Assembly (NCBI GenBank): GCA_900199595.1
Contig: FZRB01000029.1
Coordinates: 1-35,565, forward strand
DNA length: 35,565 bases
Source of the DNA: Lachnospiraceae bacterium
GTDB lineage: Bacteria > Bacillota > Clostridia > Lachnospirales > Lachnospiraceae
Direction of reading: 5' to 3'
Shown here: one piece after another, positions 31,261 through 35,565 of the stretch
Layout of the letters: the number at the start of each line of letters is the position of its first letter
Position numbering within the stretch: position 1 is the first letter of the stretch
The notes under the pieces: model-generated
Database searches by the model: none
Told to the model about the DNA's origin: nothing
Seen by the model: the letters and a program-made list of their open reading frames with translations, nothing else
Made by a program: the position numbers and the translations under genes

Positions 31261-31329
31261 ATTAACCCAAAAGAAAAAAAAACAGACAAATAAAAAAAGA
31301 TAATATCAAGAAACAAGGAGAATAAAAAA

Positions 31330-32610
31330 ATGAGCGATTACAAATTTGAAACTTTACAGGTACACGTTGGACAGGAAAAATCAGATCCTACGACTGATTC
31401 AAGAGCAGTTCCTATTTATCAGACAGCTGCTTATACATTCCATAACAGTAAGCATGCAGCTGACAGATTTGGTCTTGCTGATGCAGGAAATATATATGGT
31501 AGACTTACAAATTCAACTCAGGGAGTTTTCGAGGAAAGAATAGCAGCTCTTGAGGGCGGAAGTGCAGCACTTGCAGTTGCATCAGGAGCAGCAGCTATAT
31601 CCTATACTATACAGGCTCTTGCAGCTAATGGCGGACATATCGTAGCACAGAAAACTATCTATGGTGGAACCTATAATCTTCTGGAGCATACACTTCCATT
31701 ATATGGAATAAAGACTACATTTGTAGATACTAATAATCTGGATGAAGTTAAGGCTGCTATCCAGGATGACACAAGAGCTATATTCCTTGAGACTCTTGGA
31801 AATCCAAACAGTGATATTCCTGATATAGAGGCTATTTCAAAGATAGCTCATGAGGCAGGTCTTCCACTTGCCATAGATAATACCTTCGGAACACCTTATC
31901 TTATAAGACCTATCGAATACGGAGCTGATATAGTTATCCATTCAGCTACAAAGTTTATAGGTGGACATGGAACTACCTTAGGTGGTATCATAGTTGAGTC
32001 AGGCAAATTTGACTGGTCAGCTTCAGGAAAGTATCCTAATATCGCAGCTCCGAACCCAAGTTATCATGGAGTATCCTTCTATGATGCTGTAGGCCCTGCT
32101 GCATTTGTTACATATATAAGAGCAATCCTTCTTCGTGATACAGGAGCATCTATATCACCGTTCAACGCATTTCTTCTCCTTCAAGGAGTTGAGACTCTGT
32201 CACTCAGACTTGAGAGACATTCTGAAAATGCTAAGAAGGTTGTTGAGTATCTGGCTAATCATCCGAAGGTTGAAAAGGTTAATCATCCACTTCTTGAGGA
32301 TCATCCAAACCATGAGCTTTATAAGAAGTACTTCCCAAATGGCGGCGGTTCCATATTTACATTTGAGATAAAAGGCGGCAAAGAGGAAGCATGGAAGTTT
32401 ATAGATAGTCTGAAGATCTTTTCAATACTGGCAAATGTAGCTGATGTTAAGAGTCTGGTTATTCATCCAGCATCAACCACTCATTCACAGCTTTCTGAAG
32501 AGGAACTTCTTAACAACGGAATCAAGCAGAGTACTATAAGACTTTCAATCGGTACAGAACACGTGGATGATATAATAGCTGATCTTGAAAATGCGTTCGC
32601 AGCTATCTAA
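31330..32610 (+). CDS. metY: O-acetylhomoserine sulfhydrylase
   Basis: 426 aa. A PLP enzyme of the Cys/Met-metabolism family that makes homocysteine from O-acetylhomoserine and sulfide. The Schiff-base lysine is K208 in HSATKFIGGHG. YGRLTNSTQ (56-64) and the phosphate-binding SGAAAISYTIQA (about 85-96) are typical, as are the length and the FNAFLLLQGVETLSLR and HPASTTHSQL segments of the MetY group rather than the shorter MetB/MetC. AAGGAG lies 9 nt before ATG. It is preceded by the Rrf2 operators and the Cys leader. cysK follows 75 bp later, probably in the same transcript. Confidence 0.96.
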   Translation: MSDYKFETLQVHVGQEKSDPTTDSRAVPIYQTAAYTFHNSKHAADRFGLADAGNIYGRLTNSTQGVFEERIAALEGGSAALAVASGAAAISYTIQALAANGGHIVAQKTIYGGTYNLLEHTLPLYGIKTTFVDTNNLDEVKAAIQDDTRAIFLETLGNPNSDIPDIEAISKIAHEAGLPLAIDNTFGTPYLIRPIEYGADIVIHSATKFIGGHGTTLGGIIVESGKFDWSASGKYPNIAAPNPSYHGVSFYDAVGPAAFVTYIRAILLRDTGASISPFNAFLLLQGVETLSLRLERHSENAKKVVEYLANHPKVEKVNHPLLEDHPNHELYKKYFPNGGGSIFTFEIKGGKEEAWKFIDSLKIFSILANVADVKSLVIHPASTTHSQLSEEELLNNGIKQSTIRLSIGTEHVDDIIADLENAFAAI

Positions 32611-32685
32611 ATTGTTTTGCGTTTAAGAATTATAATAAGGGATAAAATGCCCTCCTGGAAATAATAATAATTAAGGAGAAGTCAC

Positions 32686-33618
32686 ATGAGCAAAATATTT
32701 AAAGGATCAACTGAACTTATAGGCAATACTCCTCTTCTGGAGGTAGTTAATATTGAAAAAGAGCTTGGACTGGAAGCAACAGTTCTTGTAAAGCTTGAGT
32801 ATTTTAATCCGGCAGGTAGTGTCAAGGATCGTATAGCAAAGGCTATGATCGAGGATGCTGAAGAAAAGGGTCTTCTTAAGGAAGGATCAGTAATTATTGA
32901 GCCAACCAGTGGAAATACAGGTATTGGACTTGCTTCAATCGCTGCAGCAAAAGGATATCGTATAATTCTTACAATGCCTGAAACCATGAGTGTTGAGAGA
33001 AGAAATATTCTTAAAGCCTATGGTGCAGAGTTGGTTCTTACTGAAGGCGCAAAGGGTATGAAGGGAGCCATCGAAAGAGCAAATGAGCTGGCACAGGAGA
33101 TACCTGACAGCTTTATTCCGGGACAGTTCGTAAATCCTGCAAATCCTGCTATTCACAGAGCAACTACCGGTCCTGAAATATGGAATGACACAGATGGTGC
33201 AGTTGATATATTTATTGCCGGTGTTGGAACAGGCGGAACTCTTACCGGTGTAGGAGAATATCTTAAAGAGAAAAAGGCTGACGTAAAGGTCGTAGCACTT
33301 GAACCGGAGGATTCACCGGTACTGTCAGAGGGCAGATCAGGAGCTCATAAGATACAGGGAATAGGCGCTGGTTTCGTGCCGGATGTATTAAATACTTCTG
33401 TATATGATGAAATCATCAAAGCACCAAATCAGAACGCATTTGATACAGCTAAGCTTCTTGCAAGAAAAGAAGGAATATCCGTTGGTATTTCTTCCGGAGC
33501 AGCTCTCTTTGGAGCAATACAGCTTGCAAAAAGACCGGAAAATAAAGGAAAAGTGATAGTTGCACTTCTTCCTGACAGTGGAGACAGATACTATTCAACA
33601 GCACTGTTTACTGAATAA
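32686..33618 (+). CDS. cysK: Cysteine synthase (O-acetylserine sulfhydrylase)
   Basis: 310 aa. A PLP enzyme joining O-acetylserine and sulfide to L-cysteine. The PLP lysine is K47 in NPAGSVKDRIA, the substrate loop is TSGNTG (74-79), and the phosphate-binding GVGTGGTLTGVG (about 183-194) and SGAA near the end are intact. The FVNPANPAIHRATTGPEIW stretch is a CysK hallmark. ATG follows AAGGAG by 6 nt. It is 75 bp after metY, a spacer that contains only a weak GGG/CCC hairpin, so co-expression with metY is likely. Confidence 0.97.
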   Translation: MSKIFKGSTELIGNTPLLEVVNIEKELGLEATVLVKLEYFNPAGSVKDRIAKAMIEDAEEKGLLKEGSVIIEPTSGNTGIGLASIAAAKGYRIILTMPETMSVERRNILKAYGAELVLTEGAKGMKGAIERANELAQEIPDSFIPGQFVNPANPAIHRATTGPEIWNDTDGAVDIFIAGVGTGGTLTGVGEYLKEKKADVKVVALEPEDSPVLSEGRSGAHKIQGIGAGFVPDVLNTSVYDEIIKAPNQNAFDTAKLLARKEGISVGISSGAALFGAIQLAKRPENKGKVIVALLPDSGDRYYSTALFTE

Positions 33619-33665
33619 ATAGTAAATGTTTTAAAATAACAAATGAACAAATAAAAAAATTCTTC

Positions 33666-33693
33666 TTGATTTTTTGATAATAATTTATATACT
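33666..33693 (+). promoter_or_regulatory. Candidate promoter of purF
   Basis: TTGATT (33666-33671), 16-bp spacer, TATACT (33688-33693), 48 bp after the cysK stop. Confidence 0.6.
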
Positions 33694-33721
33694 AATAAGT
33701 GCAATATGTTTTTAGAAAGCA

Positions 33722-33762
33722 AAGGCGCTTCGGGGATTATGGCTCGAAGTGCCTTCTTTTTT
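33722..33762 (+). terminator. Terminator/attenuator in the purF leader
   Basis: An 11-bp stem AAGGCGCTTCG (33722-33732) / CGAAGTGCCTT (33745-33755), one G-U pair, then C and six T. It lies between the putative purF promoter and its ribosome binding site, so it can act as an attenuator as well as ending cysK transcripts. Confidence 0.8.
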
Positions 33763-33776
33763 GCAAAGGAGATGTG

Positions 33777-35225
33777 ATGAATAATTTGTATTCAGATGAC
33801 AAATTGCATGAGGAATGTGGTGTCTTCGGAGAGTATTCTCTCTCCGGTGAAAACGTATCGAAGGATATATATTATGGACTGATTGCTCTGCAGCATCGTG
33901 GTCAGGAGGCGGCAGGAATAGCAGTTTCTGATACCGAGGGCTCTATGGGGAACCTGTCTATAAAGAAGGACATGGGTCTTGTAAGTGAAGTTTTTCATGA
34001 GAAGGATCTGGATAAGATGACCGGCAACATCGGTGTAGGTCATGTCAGATATTCTACTACAGGTGGAAGTGTGGTGGAAAATGCGCAGCCCATCGCTATG
34101 AAATACATTAAGGGAAGTCTTGCACTTGTACATAACGGGAATATAGTAAATGCTGCTCAGCTAAAGGAAGAGCAGATGTATCGTGGTCTGGCACATTATA
34201 CAACCTCAGATACAGAGGTGCTGGCCTATGAAATAATTGGTGAAAGAGTTAAGTCGGCAACTATCGAAGAAGCAATAAAAAAAGCTGCTTCCAAGCTAAA
34301 GGGTGGTTATGCTGTTGTAGTCAGCAGCCCGAGAAAGCTTATCGGAATAAGAGATCCCTTCGGAATAAAGCCGCTTATACTGGGACGTAAGCTGAGTCAG
34401 GATATTGACGAAGCTCTGGTAAAGGAAAATGAAAACGGAAAGCCGGTTAATGAGCTGTATACATATATTCTTGCATCAGAAAGTGCTGCAATAACTTCTG
34501 TAGGTGGTGAGGTTATACGAGATATAGAACCGGGAGAGGTAATATCCATAACCAAAGATGGAGTAAATTCGGATAAGAGCTTCTGTCAGGAGAAAAGGGC
34601 GCACTGTATATTTGAATATATTTATTTTGCAAGAAATGATTCCATAATGGACGGAATAGAGATACATGATGCCCGTGTAAAGGCCGGCAGGGCACTGGCA
34701 AGAAATTCAAGGATTGATGCAGATATAGTTGTAGGAGTACCGGATTCAGGACTTGCAGCAGCAGAGGGTTATTCACTGGAATCAGGCATACCTTTTGCCT
34801 TTGCGTTTCATAAAAACAGCTATATAGGAAGAAGCTTCATAAAACCAACAGATGAGGAGAGAAGAACAGCAGTTCATATGAAACTGAGTGTTCTGGGACA
34901 TGTTGTAAAAGGGAAGAAAATAGTTATAATAGATGATTCCATCGTAAGAGGAACCACCATGAGACAGCTGATAGAGATGCTTCGCGAGGCCGGAGCTAAG
35001 GAAGTTCATGTAAGAATCAGCTCACCGCCATTTTTATATCCATGCTATTATGGAACAGATGTTCCGACATCAAAGCAGCTGATAGCTTCGCATCATTCCA
35101 GCGAGGAAGTCTGCAGAAGCGTAGGAGCAGATTCTCTGGAATATCTGAGGATAGAAGACTTTAGATCAATGGTAGGAGACCTGCCACTCTGCACAGCCTG
35201 CTTTACAAATGAATACCCGGTATAA
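33777..35225 (+). CDS. purF: Amidophosphoribosyltransferase
   Basis: 482 aa. First step of purine synthesis: PRPP plus glutamine to phosphoribosylamine. A class II glutaminase follows a 13-residue propeptide, with the catalytic Cys14 in EECGVFGEYS; HRGQEAAGI and GHVRYSTTG follow. The PRPP-binding loop is IVIIDDSIVRGTTMRQL (about 383-399). Cysteines in KRAHCIFEYIYF, PCYYGTD and LCTACFTNEYP match the [4Fe-4S] cluster of the Bacillus-type oxygen-labile enzyme. The start at 33777 follows AAAGGAG by 5 nt and yields the right propeptide; upstream in-frame ATGs would add an unlikely extension. A terminator follows at 35310. Confidence 0.97.
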   Translation: MNNLYSDDKLHEECGVFGEYSLSGENVSKDIYYGLIALQHRGQEAAGIAVSDTEGSMGNLSIKKDMGLVSEVFHEKDLDKMTGNIGVGHVRYSTTGGSVVENAQPIAMKYIKGSLALVHNGNIVNAAQLKEEQMYRGLAHYTTSDTEVLAYEIIGERVKSATIEEAIKKAASKLKGGYAVVVSSPRKLIGIRDPFGIKPLILGRKLSQDIDEALVKENENGKPVNELYTYILASESAAITSVGGEVIRDIEPGEVISITKDGVNSDKSFCQEKRAHCIFEYIYFARNDSIMDGIEIHDARVKAGRALARNSRIDADIVVGVPDSGLAAAEGYSLESGIPFAFAFHKNSYIGRSFIKPTDEERRTAVHMKLSVLGHVVKGKKIVIIDDSIVRGTTMRQLIEMLREAGAKEVHVRISSPPFLYPCYYGTDVPTSKQLIASHHSSEEVCRSVGADSLEYLRIEDFRSMVGDLPLCTACFTNEYPV

Positions 35226-35309
35226 AATGGAGACACCTTATTTAGAAAATAAAACAAAATTAATGCTGTCAAGCATTTTTGACTATGTCCCGAAATGATT
35301 AAAACATTT

Positions 35310-35335
35310 GCCCTGGATTTTCCAGGGCTTTTGTT
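35310..35335 (+). terminator. Terminator of purF
   Basis: GCCCTGG-ATTTT-CCAGGGC followed by TTTTGTT: a perfect 7-bp GC-rich stem with T tract, 84 nt after the purF stop. Confidence 0.9.
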
Positions 35336-35339
35336 ATGC

Positions 35340-35476
35340 TTGGGGCTCCGCCCCAAACCCTGTCCTTCGCCAGGAAGGCGAGGGAACAGCATTTGCTGTT
35401 CCGGGATCAATAGGATTATCCGTGTCACTCCGTCAAGGGCTGCCCGGAGCTTCGCTCCAGCGTACTGTCCCTTGAC
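35340..35476. repeat. GC-rich hairpin cluster, probable dispersed repeat
   Basis: Three strong hairpins in a row: TTGGGGC-TCC-GCCCCAA (35340-35356), GGAACAGC-ATTT-GCTGTTCC (35383-35402), and a nested one with outer GTCAAGGG / CCCTTGAC (35432-35476) and inner GGAGC-TTC-GCTCC. The base composition is quite unlike the flanks, suggesting a mobile or dispersed intergenic repeat. Confidence 0.6.
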
Positions 35477-35565
35477 TCCATTCCCGCGCCATCTACATGC
35501 AAGCTTCAAGATTATCAAATAGATGATGTTGCTGAGATAATACAAATCTCATAAATGTTTGGCTT

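Larger units (their letters stand above)
30856..31329. other. Divergent control region between the Rrf2 gene and metY
   Basis: 474 bases without a conventional gene. In order it holds the Rrf2 promoter (30911-30939), an 8-bp dyad (30966-30986), a dyad overlapping the -35 of a plus-strand promoter (31012-31045), a small hairpin, a short cysteine-rich leader ORF (31100-31219), a long-range pairing element, a terminator (31231-31260) and the metY ribosome binding site. Confidence 0.85.
35226..35565. other. Noncoding region after purF
   Basis: 340 bases with no credible gene. Contains the purF terminator and a GC-rich cluster of hairpins (35340-35476); the final 70 bases are ordinary A+T-rich sequence running off the window. 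Confidence 0.75.

Noticed and set aside
30960-31330. SAM or T-box riboswitch before metY
   Set aside because: No S-box core (GGTGGAGGGACTGGCCC-like) and no T-box sequence (TGGNACCGCG-like) is present. The region is better explained by the leader ORF and its pairings.
33699-33776. N-terminal extension of PurF by 26 residues
   Set aside because: It would cover the terminator stem. The ATG at 33777 has AAAGGAG at ideal distance and gives the expected short propeptide before Cys14.
33706-33777. 23-codon leader ORF overlapping the purF start
   Set aside because: It has no clear ribosome binding site and lies too near the predicted transcription start. Mentioned only as a possibility in the purF attenuator finding.
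35093-35545. 150-codon minus-strand open frame after purF
   Set aside because: It spans the purF end in antisense, the terminator and the GC-rich hairpins, with no start signal.

Overview
The window is an A+T-rich piece of a Firmicutes (Bacillota) chromosome that contains the replication origin. The likely source is a clostridial genome of the Lachnospiraceae type. This is inferred from the oriC gene order, the ParABS set with canonical parS sites, a DUF4446 protein beside parAB, strong AGGAGG-type ribosome binding sites, heavy AGA/ATA codon use and the style of the dispersed palindromic repeats. The genus cannot be fixed from sequence alone.

Layout. Most genes point away from an origin at about 19.1-21.1 kb. 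Left of it, nearly everything is on the minus strand: rpmH-rnpA-yidD-yidC-jag (ending in a clear terminator), an Asn/Gln-rich membrane protein, an Lgt-family membrane protein, a D-Ala-D-Ala carboxypeptidase with a coiled-coil protein and argS, a repeat-rich spacer with three parS sites, then parA-parB-DUF4446-serS-SGNH hydrolase-methyltransferase-SpoU-type RNA methyltransferase. At the far left lie a plus-strand membrane protein, an EAL-PAS-PAS protein (minus) and a tRNA-Arg(CCT). trmB is another plus-strand exception. Right of the origin, all on the plus strand: dnaA, dnaN, yaaA, recF, gyrB, gyrA, a small membrane protein, a two-subunit class I fumarate hydratase and a membrane-anchored hypothetical protein. 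Then come a minus-strand Rrf2 regulator with an IscR-like cysteine triad, metY, cysK and purF.

How the parts work together. Replication initiation (dnaA with DnaA boxes on both sides), the sliding clamp, RecF and gyrase sit with ParA/ParB/parS, which segregate the new origins. The rpmH-jag block makes a ribosomal protein, RNase P protein and the membrane-insertion machinery. The metY-cysK block is sulfur assimilation. It is preceded by a good promoter, Rrf2-type dyads and, most strikingly, a 39-codon ORF with a strong ribosome binding site, tandem Cys codons, a perfect 10-bp pairing element and a terminator. That is the architecture of a ribosome-mediated cysteine attenuator.

Noncoding structure worth attention: the cysteine leader (31.0-31.3 kb); a parS site forming the centre of the argS terminator palindrome (9.66 kb); three copies of one repeat around the parS sites (9.0-9.6 kb); two adjacent long imperfect palindromes (13.56-14.0 kb), the first MITE-like; three hairpins between gyrB and gyrA; a GC-rich hairpin cluster after purF; and a candidate DnaA-trio/unwinding element between dnaA and dnaN.
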